Assembly: GCA_036226585.1 (NCBI GenBank)
Contig: CP108997.1
Coordinates: forward strand, 5,146,001 to 5,210,000
Length of the DNA: 64,000 nucleotides
Direction: 5' to 3'
Source: Streptomyces sp. NBC_00708
GTDB taxonomy: Bacteria; Actinomycetota; Actinomycetes; Streptomycetales; Streptomycetaceae
The translations under genes and the position numbers were made by a program. This document shows positions 15,762-29,730 of this stretch, in pieces (positions within the stretch are counted from its first letter, which is position 1; each line of letters opens with the position of its first letter). The notes beneath the pieces were generated by a model. The model did not search any database. It was not told where the DNA came from and saw only the letters and a list, made by a program, of their open reading frames with translations.

Positions 15762-17438
15762 ATGTCCGCACGCCGTCACACGCTGAGAGCCGCCGCGCTC
15801 GCCACCGCGGTGGTCGCACTCGCCGCAGGCTGTTCCTCGGCCAACTCGAACCACAACAAGAACGGCGGCAGCGCCGCGTCGGGCGTCCTGAACCTGGGCA
15901 AGCCGGACGGACCGCAGACGAACAACAGCAACCCGTTCCTCAACACCTCGGCCGGCGCGACCCTCGGCTACCGCTGGATGATCTACGAGCCCCTGGCGAT
16001 GACGAGCCAGATCCGGCCCGCCGACAAGGCCGACCCGTGGCTGGCGACCGACTGGAAGTGGGAGCTCAACTACACGAAGGTCACCTTCACGCTCGACGAC
16101 CGCGCCAAGTGGGCCGACGGCAAGCCGCTGACCGCCGAGGACGTGGCGTTCACCTTCAACCTGCTGAAGAAGCACCCGGCGCTCAACGCCGACGGCATCA
16201 AGTGGGGCGGGGTCGAGGTCAAGGGCAAGCAGGTCGTCCTGACCTTCGACGACTCGCAGTACGTCAACCAGAACAAGATCATCCAGCAGTACATCGTGCC
16301 CAAGCACATCTGGGAGAAGGTCAAGAACCCGGAGACCTGGCCCAACCGCACCCCCGTCGGCTCGGGCCCGTACAAGCTGAAGACCTTCACGCCGCAGACC
16401 ACCACGCTGACCGCGACGCCCACCTACTGGAAGGGCTCGACCAAGGTCAAGGAGCTGCGCTACAGCACCTACAACGACAACAACGCGGCCACCACCGCGC
16501 TCGCCAGCGGCAAGCTGGAGTGGTCGTTCGTCTTCATGCCGGACTACAAGAAGCTGTTCATCGCCAAGGACCCGAAGAACCACAAGCTGTGGTTCCCCTC
16601 CGGTCTCGGCATCCACGGCCTCTGGTTCAACACCACCCGCAAGCCGTTCGACAACCCGGCGCTGCGCAAGGCCATGGCGATGGTCATCGACCGCAACGCC
16701 ATCTACACCCAGGCCGAGGCGACGCTCTACCCGGAGATCACCAACCCCACCGGCATCCCGCTGCCCGCCGGTGAGTCCTTCATCTCCCCGGAGTACAAGA
16801 GCGCCACCACCAAGCCCGACGTCGAGGGCGCCAAGAAGGTCCTGGAGAAGGCCGGCTTCACGCTCAGCGGCGGCGTCCTCAAGGACCCGAGCGGCAAGCC
16901 GGTGAAGCTCACCTTCACCGACCCGGCCGGCTGGAACGACTACATCACCGGCCTGTCGATCATCAAGGACAACATCAAGCAGATCGGCATCGACGCCAAG
17001 GTCAAGACGCAGACCGCGGACGCCTGGGGCGCGGACGTCGCCAACGGCAACTTCGACGCCACCCTGCACTGGACCAACAGCGGCGCCACCCCGTACGACA
17101 TGTACCAGAACATCATGGACGGCGCCCTGCTCCAGCCGATCGGCAAGCCGTCCCAGTCCGGCAACTTCGGCCGCTTCAAGAGCACCGAGGCGACCGAGGC
17201 GCTGAAGGACTTCGCCCAGGCCACCACGGACAGCGCCCGCACCTCGGCCATGAACACGCTCCAGAAGATCATGGTCGAGCAGGCGCCGATGGTCCCGACC
17301 GCGGCCGCGCCCATCGGGGCCGAGTACTCCACGAAGAACTGGGTGGGCTGGCCCACCGAGGACGACCCGTACGCCGACCCGCAGCACACCCAGCGCTCCT
17401 CGCTGGAGATCGTGCTGAAGCTCAAGCCCGCCAAGTAG
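15762..17438 (+). CDS. ABC transporter substrate-binding lipoprotein, family 5 (Opp/Dpp type)
   Basis: 558 residues. The signal MSARRHTLRAAALATAVVAL ends in a lipobox AAGC, so the mature protein is a lipoprotein anchored outside the membrane. SBP_bac_5 features are present (LTAEDVAFTFNLLKK, NRTPVGSGPYKLK, FDNPALRKAMAMVIDR). Family 5 proteins are named for peptides but several bind beta-gluco-oligosaccharides, as in Thermotoga. With GH1, GH16 and GH3 genes downstream I infer a laminari- or other beta-gluco-oligosaccharide ligand. It has a good ribosome binding site (CTGGAG) and is the first gene of the transporter operon, downstream of the fold-back repeat. Confidence 0.88.
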   Translation: MSARRHTLRAAALATAVVALAAGCSSANSNHNKNGGSAASGVLNLGKPDGPQTNNSNPFLNTSAGATLGYRWMIYEPLAMTSQIRPADKADPWLATDWKWELNYTKVTFTLDDRAKWADGKPLTAEDVAFTFNLLKKHPALNADGIKWGGVEVKGKQVVLTFDDSQYVNQNKIIQQYIVPKHIWEKVKNPETWPNRTPVGSGPYKLKTFTPQTTTLTATPTYWKGSTKVKELRYSTYNDNNAATTALASGKLEWSFVFMPDYKKLFIAKDPKNHKLWFPSGLGIHGLWFNTTRKPFDNPALRKAMAMVIDRNAIYTQAEATLYPEITNPTGIPLPAGESFISPEYKSATTKPDVEGAKKVLEKAGFTLSGGVLKDPSGKPVKLTFTDPAGWNDYITGLSIIKDNIKQIGIDAKVKTQTADAWGADVANGNFDATLHWTNSGATPYDMYQNIMDGALLQPIGKPSQSGNFGRFKSTEATEALKDFAQATTDSARTSAMNTLQKIMVEQAPMVPTAAAPIGAEYSTKNWVGWPTEDDPYADPQHTQRSSLEIVLKLKPAK

Positions 17439-17471
17439 TACGCAGGGACTCAGGGATTCCAGGTACCGGTC

Positions 17472-18529
<1,058 letters not shown>

Positions 18530-18533
<4 letters not shown>

Positions 18534-19510
18534 AGTTCCTGCTCCAACGGCTCGCCTTCTACCTGGTCACGGCCTGGGCCGCCATCACGATCAACTTCCT
18601 CATCCCGCGCCTCATGCCGGGCGACCCGGTCCAGTCGCTGATCGCCCGCTTCCAGGGCCAGCTGGACACCAACGCCATCGCCTCGCTCAAGGCCCTGTTC
18701 GGCCTCGACAAGAAGCAGTCGCTCTGGCAGCAGTACACGGACTACTGGGCGCACCTGTTCCACGGCGACCTCGGTCTGTCCTTCACCTTCTTCCCGACCC
18801 CGGTCAGCGAGGTCATCGCGCAGTCGCTGCCCTGGACGCTCGCGCTCGTCGGCATCACCACGCTGATCAGCTTCCTGCTCGGCACCGGCATCGGCGTCTT
18901 CACGGGCTGGCGGCGCGGCTCCTGGATGGACAGCCTGCTGCCCGTCACCACGTTCATCTCGTCGATCCCGTACTTCTGGCTCGGGCTCATCGCGATCTCG
19001 CTGTTCGCCGTGAAGTGGCCGCTCTTCCCGGCCGACGGCGGCTACGACAACTCGCTGGTGCCCGCCTTCGACTGGCCGTTCATCTCCAGCGCGCTCTACC
19101 ACGGGGTGCTGCCCGGCTTCACGATCGTGCTCAGCGCCGTGGCCGGCTGGATCCTCGGCATGCGGAACATGATGGTGACGGTGTCCAGCGAGGACTACGT
19201 CATGGTCGCCCAGGCCAAGGGCCTCTCCGAGCGCCGGGTGATGTTCGGTTACGCGGCACGCAACGCGATCCTGCCCAACATCTCCGGCTTCGCCCTCTCG
19301 CTCGGCTTCATCGTCGGCGGCACGCTCCTGGTCGAGATGGTCTTCTCCTACCCGGGCATCGGCTACCAGCTCTTCCAGGGCGTCGGGGCCAAGGACTACC
19401 CCCTCATGCAGGGCATCTTCCTCATCATCACGCTCTCCGTCCTGGCGGCGAACCTCCTCGCCGACATCCTCTACATGCTCCTCGACCCCCGTACCCGAAG
19501 GGAGGCGTAG
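18530..19510 (+). CDS. ABC transporter permease (OppB/DppB-like)
   Basis: 326 residues, six predicted membrane helices. It starts [15 protein letters not shown], has the N-terminal MPGDP segment typical of DppB and the cytoplasmic EAA loop around [21 protein letters not shown]. The GTG start overlaps the ATPase stop (GTGA), with AAGGAGG at 18516-18522. It forms the translocation pore with the next permease. Confidence 0.92.
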
Positions 19511-19514
19511 GGCC

Positions 19515-20491
19515 ATGGCCGTCACCGCAACCGAGGTCGCCGTACTCGATGCCGCCGAAACCCCGGCAGCGAGCAAGCGCAAATTCCGCTTCCTGCGCGG
19601 CCGGAAGACCGTCGTCGGACTGGGCATCCTGCTCTTCTTCGTGCTGATCGCGATCATCGGCCCGTGGATCGCCCCGTACGACCCCGACACGATGAGCCAG
19701 GACCTGCTGCAACCGCCGTCCGGTGCGCACTGGTTCGGCACCACGCAGACCGGTCAGGACGTGCTCTCGCAGATCCTCGTCGGCACCCGGGGCGTGCTCC
19801 TCGTCGGCTTCATCGCGGGCATCCTCGCCACCGCCCTGTCCGTGCTGATCGGGGTCACCGCCGGGTTCCTCGGCGGCCTGGCCGACGAGGCCCTGTCGCT
19901 GCTGTCCAACGTCTTCCTGGTCATCCCCGGGCTGCCGCTGATCATCATCATCGCCAGCTTCGTCACCGACGCCGGCGACCTGCTCATCGCCTTCGTCATC
20001 GCCCTCACCTCCTGGGCCTGGGGCGCCCGCGTCCTGCGCGCCCAGACGCTGTCGCTGCGCCGCCGCGACTACGTGGAGGCGGCCCGCGCCACGGGCGAGC
20101 CGACCTGGCGGATCATCCTCTTCGAGGTGATGCCGAACCTGACCGCCGTCATCGCCTCGGGCTTCGTCGGCACGGTCATCTTCGCGATCCTCTCCGAGAT
20201 CACCCTCGCCTTCATCGGCGTCGCCGACATCTCCAACTGGAACTGGGGGACCGTCCTGTTCTGGGCGCAGTCCAGCCAGGCTCTCGCCCAGGGCGCCTGG
20301 TGGTGGTTCGTCCCGGCCGGGCTCTGCATCGCCCTGCTCGGCATGTCCCTCGCGCTCATCAACTTCGGCATCGACGAGTTCGTCAACCCGCGGCTGCGCA
20401 CCGAGACCGGCGGCTCCCGCAAGGTCAAGATGCGCGTCGGCTTCACCCCGGTGGCCCGTACCGGCACCGCCCGCCACAAGGAGACCCGCTC

Positions 20492-20495
<4 letters not shown>
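19515..20495 (+). CDS. ABC transporter permease (OppC/DppC-like)
   Basis: 326 residues. A short N-terminal cytoplasmic tail precedes the first helix, then APYDPDTM..., SGAHWFGTTQTGQDVLSQ (a DppC hallmark) and the EAA loop near RRRDYVEAARATGEPTW. It follows the first permease after 4 bp and overlaps the next ATPase gene by 4 bp, so the five transporter genes are tightly coupled. Confidence 0.92.
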
Positions 20496-21502
<1,007 letters not shown>

Positions 21503-21547
21503 CGCGCCCCTCCGGCGCCCCAGAGCAACGCACACCACAGGAGAACC

Positions 21548-22969
<1,422 letters not shown>

Positions 22970-23021
22970 CCCCACTGCCGCGGGTGGCTCACCCTCACCG
23001 ATACGAACGGGACACCCCACC

Positions 23022-24896
23022 ATGCCCTCTCGTACGACCCTGGCAGCCACCACCGCCGCTCTGATCGCCCTCGCCGCCCCCATGGCCTTCGCCGCCCCGG
23101 TCCCCAAGCCGGCGGCGGCGCAGGCCGTGGCCTGGGACACCGACCGGGCCGCTTCCGCCTACGCCGCGAACCCGGGCGCCGTCACCGCCTCCGGCAGCGA
23201 GAACGCCGCTTCCGGGCCCGGGGCGGCGGCCGACGGAAACGGCACCACCCGCTGGTCCAGCGACTTCGCCGACGACGCGTGGATCCGGGTCGACCTCGGC
23301 TCCGTCATCCGCGTCAGCAGCGTCACCCTGGACTGGGAGGCCGCGTACGGCAAGAAGTACGTCCTGGAGGTGTCGAAGAACGGCACGGACTGGACCACCT
23401 TCTACACCGAGGACGACGGCACCGGCGGCAGCGTCACCGCGCACACCTACCCGCAGGAAGTCACCGGCCGCTACGTCCGCATGCGCGGCATCCAGCGCGC
23501 CACGGCCTGGGGCTACTCGCTGTTCTCCTTCAAGGTGTACGGGGGAGAGCCCGCCCCGGCCTCCACCACCCGCACCAACCTCGCCCTCAACCACCCGGCG
23601 TACGGCGACCTCTACCAGCACGCCGGCAACTCCCCGGCCTTCGTCACCGACGGCGGCTGGCCCGCCGACCTCAAGGCCGACCAGTCCCGCTGGTCCAGCG
23701 ACTGGAACGCCAACCGCTGGGTGGGCGTCGACCTCGGCGCCACCTCCACCATCGACACCGTGGACCTGTACTGGGAGGCGGCCTACGCCGTCGACTACCG
23801 CGTCCAGGTCTCCGACGACAACCGCACCTGGCGCACCGTCTACCAGCCCTCCGCCTCCGAGGTCGCCGCCCGCCGCGCCGACGTCAAGGCGCCGGGCGAC
23901 GCCGTCGGACGGCACGACACCGTCACGCTGCCCACCCCGGCGACCGGCCGCTACGTCCGGATGCTGGGTGTCGAGCGCCGCTCCTTCTACAACCCGGCGC
24001 CCGCCACCGCCCAGTTCGGTTACTCGCTCTACGAGTTCCAGGTCTGGGGCACCGGCGGCAGCGCGAACGCCGCCTACCCGGCCCTGCCCAAGAACCCCGG
24101 CGGCGCCTACACCACCACGTTCTTCGACGACTTCACCGGCTCCGGCCTCGACCGCAACAAGTGGCGGGTCGTGCGCACCGGCACCGAGATGAACCCGGTC
24201 AACGGCGAGTCCCAGGCGTACGTCGACTCGGCGGACAACATCCGCACCGAGAACGGCGCCCTCGTCCTCCAGTCGAAGTACTGCAAGGGCTGCACCCAGA
24301 CGCCCGCCGGGACCTTCGACTTCACCTCCGGCCGCATCGACACCAACACCAAGTTCGACTTCACCTACGGCAAGGTCAGCGCCCGCATGAAGCTGCCGGT
24401 CGGCGACGGCTTCTGGCCCGCCTTCTGGATGCTGGGCAGCGACGTCGACAACCCGGACGTCTCCTGGCCCGGCTCGGGCGAGACGGACATCATGGAGAAC
24501 ATCGGCTACGGCGACTGGACCAGCTCCGCCCTGCACGGCCCCGGCTACTCCGCCGACGGCAACATCGGCAAGCAGCAGACGTACGCCGACGGCGGGCGCG
24601 CCGACCAGTGGCACACCTACGGCGTCGAGTGGACGCCCGAGGGCATGACGTTCACCGTCGACGACCGTGTCGTGCAGACGACCTCCCGCTCCAAGCTGGA
24701 GTCCACGCGCGGCAAGTGGGTCTTCGACCACAACCAGTACGTGATCCTCAACCTGGCCCTCGGCGGCGCGTATCCCGCCGGGTGGAACAAGGTCACCAGC
24801 CCGTACTGGGGTCTTCCGCAGTCCAGCGTCGACCGCGTCGCCCAGGGCGGCGTCAGGGCGGAGATCGACTGGGTGCGGGTGGAGCAGAAGAAGTAG
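23022..24896 (+). CDS. Secreted GH16 beta-1,3-glucanase (laminarinase) with two discoidin-type CBMs
   Basis: 624 residues. Signal peptide ending AMAFA-AP or shortly after. Two F5/8-type C (CBM32-like) domains follow, about residues 40-185 and 190-345, each with the RWSSDF/RWSSDWNANRWVGVDLG and ATGRYVRM hallmarks. The C-terminal GH16 catalytic domain has the active-site motif GETDIMENIG near residue 487 (nucleophile, helper Asp and acid/base Glu in E-x-D-x-x-E) and GDGFWPAFWML. This layout is typical of endo-beta-1,3-glucanases cutting laminarin or fungal wall glucan. It follows GH1 by 52 bp. Confidence 0.92.
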   Translation: MPSRTTLAATTAALIALAAPMAFAAPVPKPAAAQAVAWDTDRAASAYAANPGAVTASGSENAASGPGAAADGNGTTRWSSDFADDAWIRVDLGSVIRVSSVTLDWEAAYGKKYVLEVSKNGTDWTTFYTEDDGTGGSVTAHTYPQEVTGRYVRMRGIQRATAWGYSLFSFKVYGGEPAPASTTRTNLALNHPAYGDLYQHAGNSPAFVTDGGWPADLKADQSRWSSDWNANRWVGVDLGATSTIDTVDLYWEAAYAVDYRVQVSDDNRTWRTVYQPSASEVAARRADVKAPGDAVGRHDTVTLPTPATGRYVRMLGVERRSFYNPAPATAQFGYSLYEFQVWGTGGSANAAYPALPKNPGGAYTTTFFDDFTGSGLDRNKWRVVRTGTEMNPVNGESQAYVDSADNIRTENGALVLQSKYCKGCTQTPAGTFDFTSGRIDTNTKFDFTYGKVSARMKLPVGDGFWPAFWMLGSDVDNPDVSWPGSGETDIMENIGYGDWTSSALHGPGYSADGNIGKQQTYADGGRADQWHTYGVEWTPEGMTFTVDDRVVQTTSRSKLESTRGKWVFDHNQYVILNLALGGAYPAGWNKVTSPYWGLPQSSVDRVAQGGVRAEIDWVRVEQKK

Positions 24897-25059
24897 CCCC
24901 CGGCCCCCACGAAGCCCCTGAAGCCCCCGAAGCCCCCCCCTAAGCCACCCCCCACGGCACCCCCCCACAGGCACGTCACCTCCCGGTACCACCCGCGCCC
25001 CGCGCGCGGCACAGCACCCGCTGGGCCGCGCGCGGGCACCGTACGAAGGAGCCGCACAG

Positions 25060-28000
25060 ATGCCACCCCGCACCCGTCGTCGGGCGAGACCCGCGACCGC
25101 CGTGCTGGCCGCCGCCACCGTGGTGGCCGGCCTGCTCGCCGGGGCCGTTCCCAGCACGGCGGCCCCGGCCGCCGACGAACCGGCGCCCGTCGCCGTCGAC
25201 CGCTTCGAGGGCGAGGTGCCCTTCGCCAACCAGCCGGCCGAGGGCATCTTCACCTGGGGCGGCGACGCCGACGACCCGCCCACCCTGGCGCTGAAGGACC
25301 GCGCGGACGCCCCCGAGGGCGCCAAGGTCCTCGAAGGCAGCTACGACATCAGCGGCTACGGCGGCTTCAGCCACGACTACGCCGCCGACCAGCCCGCCCA
25401 CGACTGGTCCGCCCACAAGGGCATCCGCTTCTGGTGGTACGGCCAGAACACCGCGCCCCTGCCGCCCGGTTCGGGCAAGCGGATCGCCTTCGAGATCAAG
25501 GACGGCGGCGCCAACGGCGAGGCCTCCGAGCTGTGGACGACCTCGTTCACGGACGACTGGGAGGGCTGGCACCTCGTCGAGATCCCGTTCGCCGACTTCG
25601 CCTACCGGGGCGACTACCAGCCCGTCGGCGGCATCGACCAGGTCCTCGGCCTGAACGAGATGTGGGGCTACGCCCTCACCCTGCCGCCCGGCGCCCCCGG
25701 CACCTTCGCCATGGACGGCGTCGAGCTGTACGGCAAGGCCGACGCGGCCCTGAAGGCGAGCGTCGTCACCGACGCGGCGGTGGTCCCGGTGAAGCAGGGC
25801 GCCTCCGCGGCCCTCGGCCTCACGGTCACCACGACCGGCTCCGTCCCGCTGGAGGAGCCCGTCACCGTCGCGTACGAGACGAAGGGCGGCACCGCGAAGG
25901 CGGGCACCGACTTCACGCCGGTCAGCGGCACGTACACCTTCCCGGCGGGCACCGCATCCGGCACCACGCACAAGGTCACCGTCGCCACCAGGAAGGTGAG
26001 CGGCGCCGCCTCCGCGAAGACGATCCCGCTGGACGTGACCGTCACCGGCGCCCGGCCGCCGAAGGAGAACCCGCAGGCCGTCATCGACGCCCACGGGCTG
26101 CCCTACCAGAACAGCAAGCTGCCGGTGAAGCAGCGGGTCGCGGACCTGCTCTCCCGGATGTCGCCCGCCGAGAAGGCCGGCCAGATGACCCAGGCCGAGC
26201 GCAACGCACTCGGCTCCCAGGGCGACATCGCCACCTACGACCTCGGCTCGCTGCTCTCCGGCGGCGGCTCGGTCCCCTCGCCCAACACCCCCGAGGCGTG
26301 GGCGAAGATGATCGACGGCTACCAGCTGCGCGCCCAGGCCACCCGCTTCCAGATCCCGCTGATCTACGGCGTGGACGCGGTGCACGGCCACAACAACCTG
26401 GTCGGCTCGACGATCATGCCGCACAACGTCGGCCTCGGCGCCACCCGCGACCCGAAGCTCGCCGAGAAGACCGGCGCCGTCACCGCGAGCGAGGTGCGCG
26501 CCACCGGCGTCCCGTGGGACTTCGCCCCGTGCCTCTGCGTCTCGCGCGACGAGCGCTGGGGCCGCTCCTACGAGTCCTACGGTGAGGACCCGGCCCTCGT
26601 GAAGTCCCTGGAGACCGTGATCCAGGGCATGCAGGGCGCGGCCGACGGCAGGGACCTGGACCGCAACGACAAGGTGCTGGCCACCGCCAAGCACTACGTC
26701 GGCGACGGCGGTACGGAGTACGGCTCGTCGACCACCGGTTCCTACACGACCGACCAGGGCGTCACCAAGGTCACCCGGCAGGAGCTGGAGGCCGTCCACC
26801 TCGCGCCCTTCGAGGACGCGGTGAAGCGGGGCGTCGGCACGGTCATGCCGTCCTACTCCTCGCTCGACATCATCGGGGACGACAAGGGCCCCGTGAAGAT
26901 GCACGCCGACGCCGAGATGATCAACGGCGTCCTCAAGGACCGCATGGGCTTCGAGGGCTTCGTCATCAGCGACTACAAGGCGATCGACCAGATCCCCGGC
27001 GACTACGCGAGCGATGTGCGCACCTCGATCAACGCCGGGCTCGACATGATCATGGTCCCGACCGAGTACAAGGACTTCACGAAGACGCTCCAGGACGAGG
27101 TCGTCGCGGGCCGCATCCCGCAGTCCCGGATCGACGACGCCGTCGCGCGCATCCTGACCCAGAAGTTCAAGCTGGGCCTCTTCGAGAAGCCGTACGCGGA
27201 CACCGCCAACCTGAAGAAGATCGGCTCGGCGGAGCACCGCTCCGTGGCCCGCGAGGCCGCCGCCAAGTCGCAGGTGCTGCTGAAGAACGACGGCGGTGTG
27301 CTGCCGCTGAAGTCCTCGCAGAAGGTGTACGTGGCCGGCTCCAACGCCGACGACATCGGCAACCAGGCCGGCGGCTGGACCGTCAGCTGGCAGGGCTCGT
27401 CCGGCCCCATCACCCCGGGCACCACGATCCTGTCCGCCATGAAGAAGGACGCCGCGTCCGTCACGTACTCCAAGGACGCGTCCGCCGACACGGCCGGCTA
27501 CGACGTCGGTGTGGTGGTCGTCGGTGAGACCCCGTACGCGGAGGGCGTCGGTGACGTCGGCAACGGGCACGACCTGGAGCTGTCCGACGCCGACAAGGCC
27601 GCCGTCGACAAGGTCTGCGCCGCGATGAAGTGCGCCGTCCTGATCGTCTCGGGCCGCCCCCAGCTCATCGGGGACCGGCTCGGCGGCATCGACGCGCTGG
27701 TGGCGTCCTGGCTGCCGGGCTCGGAGGGCGACGGCGTGGCCGACGTGCTCTTCGGCAAGCGGGCCTTCACCGGTCAGCTCCCGGTGACCTGGCCGAAGTC
27801 CGAGGCGCAGCTGCCGGTCAACGTGGGCGACGCGGCGTACGACCCGCAGTTCCCGTACGGCTGGGGGCTCACCACGCTGAAGAAGCCCCCGACGGGCGGC
27901 GAACTGACGCTCACCGCGCTCGCGCTGGCCGCCCAGGTCGCGGAGCGGACCGGCCTCGGCCGCACCGAGATCGGCCGGGAGATCGTCGGACAGGCCCGCC

Positions 28001-28137
28001 TGCTGGTCCAGCAGAAGACCGGCGGCAAGCTGACCGAGAAGGTGTCCAAGCCGTTCGCGGACGCCGACCACCTGCTGCTCACCGGTGATCTGACCGGTGC
28101 GGTGGCGAAGCTCAGGACGGCCTACCGGGCCGCCTGA
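25060..28137 (+). CDS. Secreted multidomain GH3 beta-glucosidase / exo-glucanase
   Basis: 1025 residues. Signal peptide (ending STAAPAADEP), then a beta-sandwich of CBM11/galactose-binding type (about 45-220; FRRWEIP-like FTDDWEGWHLVEIPF), a Calx-beta-like repeat (about 225-335; GGTAKAGTDFTPVSGTYTF), and the GH3 catalytic pair. The first GH3 domain has IYGVDAVHGHN, AKHYVGDGGTEYG and the nucleophile Asp in VISDYKAID near residue 637. The second contains VLLKNDGGVLPL, SGRPQLIG and YGWGLTT. A helical tail of about 90 residues follows. It probably trims beta-glucan chains or oligosaccharides to glucose outside the cell, or supplies disaccharides for the importer. Last gene of the locus, closed by a hairpin. 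Confidence 0.92.
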   Translation: MPPRTRRRARPATAVLAAATVVAGLLAGAVPSTAAPAADEPAPVAVDRFEGEVPFANQPAEGIFTWGGDADDPPTLALKDRADAPEGAKVLEGSYDISGYGGFSHDYAADQPAHDWSAHKGIRFWWYGQNTAPLPPGSGKRIAFEIKDGGANGEASELWTTSFTDDWEGWHLVEIPFADFAYRGDYQPVGGIDQVLGLNEMWGYALTLPPGAPGTFAMDGVELYGKADAALKASVVTDAAVVPVKQGASAALGLTVTTTGSVPLEEPVTVAYETKGGTAKAGTDFTPVSGTYTFPAGTASGTTHKVTVATRKVSGAASAKTIPLDVTVTGARPPKENPQAVIDAHGLPYQNSKLPVKQRVADLLSRMSPAEKAGQMTQAERNALGSQGDIATYDLGSLLSGGGSVPSPNTPEAWAKMIDGYQLRAQATRFQIPLIYGVDAVHGHNNLVGSTIMPHNVGLGATRDPKLAEKTGAVTASEVRATGVPWDFAPCLCVSRDERWGRSYESYGEDPALVKSLETVIQGMQGAADGRDLDRNDKVLATAKHYVGDGGTEYGSSTTGSYTTDQGVTKVTRQELEAVHLAPFEDAVKRGVGTVMPSYSSLDIIGDDKGPVKMHADAEMINGVLKDRMGFEGFVISDYKAIDQIPGDYASDVRTSINAGLDMIMVPTEYKDFTKTLQDEVVAGRIPQSRIDDAVARILTQKFKLGLFEKPYADTANLKKIGSAEHRSVAREAAAKSQVLLKNDGGVLPLKSSQKVYVAGSNADDIGNQAGGWTVSWQGSSGPITPGTTILSAMKKDAASVTYSKDASADTAGYDVGVVVVGETPYAEGVGDVGNGHDLELSDADKAAVDKVCAAMKCAVLIVSGRPQLIGDRLGGIDALVASWLPGSEGDGVADVLFGKRAFTGQLPVTWPKSEAQLPVNVGDAAYDPQFPYGWGLTTLKKPPTGGELTLTALALAAQVAERTGLGRTEIGREIVGQARLLVQQKTGGKLTEKVSKPFADADHLLLTGDLTGAVAKLRTAYRAA

Positions 28138-28149
28138 CCGGGCGCGGGG

Positions 28150-28180
28150 CGGGCGGGCGGCGCGGGAGGCCGCCCGCCCG
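28150..28180 (+). terminator. Terminator-like hairpin after the GH3 gene
   Basis: A 12-bp perfect stem (28150-28161 with 28169-28180) and 7-nt loop, 12 bp after the stop of the last beta-glucan gene. Confidence 0.7.
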
Positions 28181-28242
28181 TCCCGTCCGTCCGCCGTCCG
28201 CACGCCCGCCCGTTTCGCACGGGTGTGCGTTAGCGTGGGAGT

Positions 28243-29667
28243 ATGCGGAACAGGCCGTTCCACAGCTCTGCGGCCCCGGCGCTCCTGGCGGGGCTCCTGC
28301 TGGTGCTGTCGGTCCTCGCCCTGTTCCTCGCCCCGGCGGCAGCCCCCGCGGCGGCCCCCGCCGCACCGGCCGCGACCACCGCCTCCACCGTGAACGACGT
28401 CGCCCAGGCCCTGCGCAAGGGACCCGTCTACGTCGACCCGGCCGCCTCCGACCAGCTCTCCCGGGCCCAGGCCTCCGCGCTGACCAAGAAGATCAAGGAC
28501 GCGGACAAGCCGGTCTTCGTGGCCGTGCTCCCGCAGAGCCCCGCCTTCCCCGAGGACAGCGTCCTGCGCACCCTGCGTACCGAGACCGGGATCACCGGTG
28601 TGTACGCGATCCGCCTCGGTGACGGCTTCAGCGCGGGCGCCGACCCGCAGGTGATGTCCCGGAGCGCGGTCATCAACCTCACCGCCGCCGTGAAGACGCC
28701 CGGCGCGGACACCGACGCCGCGACCCAGCTCAACACCTTCGTCGACCGCGCCGTCGAACAGGCCCGGGGCCACGCGCCCGGTTCCTGGGGCGGCGGCCAC
28801 CGGTCCTACGAGGGCTCGACCGCCGTCGGCCTGGCCGTCGCGGGCGCCGTGGTGGTCCTCGGCGGGGCCGCCGCGTACACGGTCGTACGACGGAACCGCA
28901 GGCGCAAGGAGACCGAGGAGCGGGCCGCGCTCGACAAGCTGCGGGTCGTCGTGGACGAGGACATCACGGCGTACGGCGAAACGCTGGAGCGGCTGGACTT
29001 CCATCCGGCGGAGGCCGGCGCCGACGATCTGATGCGCGCCGACTACGAACGCGCCCTGGACTCCTACGAGAGCGCCAAGTCCCGTATGACGCACGCCAAG
29101 CACCCCTCGGACGTGCGCGGGGTGACCCAGGCCCTGGAGGACGGGCGCTACTCGCTCGCGGTGCTTGACGCCCGCCGCTCCGGCCGCGAACTCCCGGCCC
29201 GCCGCCCGCCCTGCTTCTTCGACCCGCGCCACGGCCCCTCGGTCGCGGACGTCCGCTGGTCCCCGGCGGGCGGCAGCGCCCGCGAGGTCCCGGTCTGCGC
29301 GGCCGACGAGGTGCGGCTGCGCGACGGCGAGGACCCGATGAGCCGGACGGTCGACGTGGGCGACGGCACGCGCCGCCCGTACTGGGAGGCGGGCCCGGCC
29401 TACGGACCCTGGGCGGGCGGCTACTTCGGCGGCGGCCTGCTGCCCGGCCTCCTGGTCGGCACGATGCTCGGCTCGATGCTCGCGACCCCGGCGTACGCGG
29501 CGGACTACGGGGGCGGCGACTACGGCGGCGGCGATTTCTCCGGCGGCGACTTCTCCGGATCCGATTTCGACTCGTCCGGGTTCGGCGGCGGCGGTTTCGG
29601 TGACGGCGGAGGCTTCGGCGACGGCGGCGGATTCGGCGGGGGAGGGGACTTCGGCGGCGGGTTCTGA
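28243..29667 (+). CDS. Membrane protein with TPM-like extracytoplasmic domain and Gly/Asp-rich tail
   Basis: 474 residues, function unknown. A signal/membrane segment (LLAGLLLVLSVLALFLAP) is followed by an extracytoplasmic part, residues about 45-180, that recalls TPM-type domains (ALTKKIKDADKPVFVAVLPQ). One central membrane helix (VGLAVAGAVVVLGGAAAYTVV) precedes a basic cytoplasmic segment and a helical region (about 210-320). A short hydrophobic stretch near residue 400 (GGLLPGLLVGTMLGSMLATP) leads into about 55 C-terminal residues made of GGGDYGGGDFSGGDF-like repeats of Gly with Asp, Phe or Tyr. Similar tails end many TPM-domain membrane proteins. It stands alone, with its own terminator shared with the convergent deaminase gene. 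Confidence 0.7.
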   Translation: MRNRPFHSSAAPALLAGLLLVLSVLALFLAPAAAPAAAPAAPAATTASTVNDVAQALRKGPVYVDPAASDQLSRAQASALTKKIKDADKPVFVAVLPQSPAFPEDSVLRTLRTETGITGVYAIRLGDGFSAGADPQVMSRSAVINLTAAVKTPGADTDAATQLNTFVDRAVEQARGHAPGSWGGGHRSYEGSTAVGLAVAGAVVVLGGAAAYTVVRRNRRRKETEERAALDKLRVVVDEDITAYGETLERLDFHPAEAGADDLMRADYERALDSYESAKSRMTHAKHPSDVRGVTQALEDGRYSLAVLDARRSGRELPARRPPCFFDPRHGPSVADVRWSPAGGSAREVPVCAADEVRLRDGEDPMSRTVDVGDGTRRPYWEAGPAYGPWAGGYFGGGLLPGLLVGTMLGSMLATPAYAADYGGGDYGGGDFSGGDFSGSDFDSSGFGGGGFGDGGGFGDGGGFGGGGDFGGGF

Positions 29668-29676
29668 CGGCACGAC

Positions 29677-29712
29677 GAAGGGGGTGCGGGACGCGCGTCC
29701 CGCACCCCCTTC
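29677..29712. terminator. Bidirectional terminator
   Basis: A 36-bp perfect palindrome (18-bp arms, 29677-29694 with 29695-29712) between convergent genes, with short A and T runs at its ends. Confidence 0.85.
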
Positions 29713-29730
29713 ACGGCGTGTGCGTCCGGC

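Noticed and set aside
28243..29667. Gly/Asp-rich tail as a calcium-binding RTX domain
   Set aside because: The repeats lack the GGxGxDxUx nonapeptide pattern and the protein has internal membrane segments; it fits TPM-type tails better.
24976..29673. Minus-strand open frame of 1565 codons
   Set aside because: It runs antisense to well-supported GH3 and membrane-protein genes, has no recognisable domain, and is a product of high third-position GC on the other strand.
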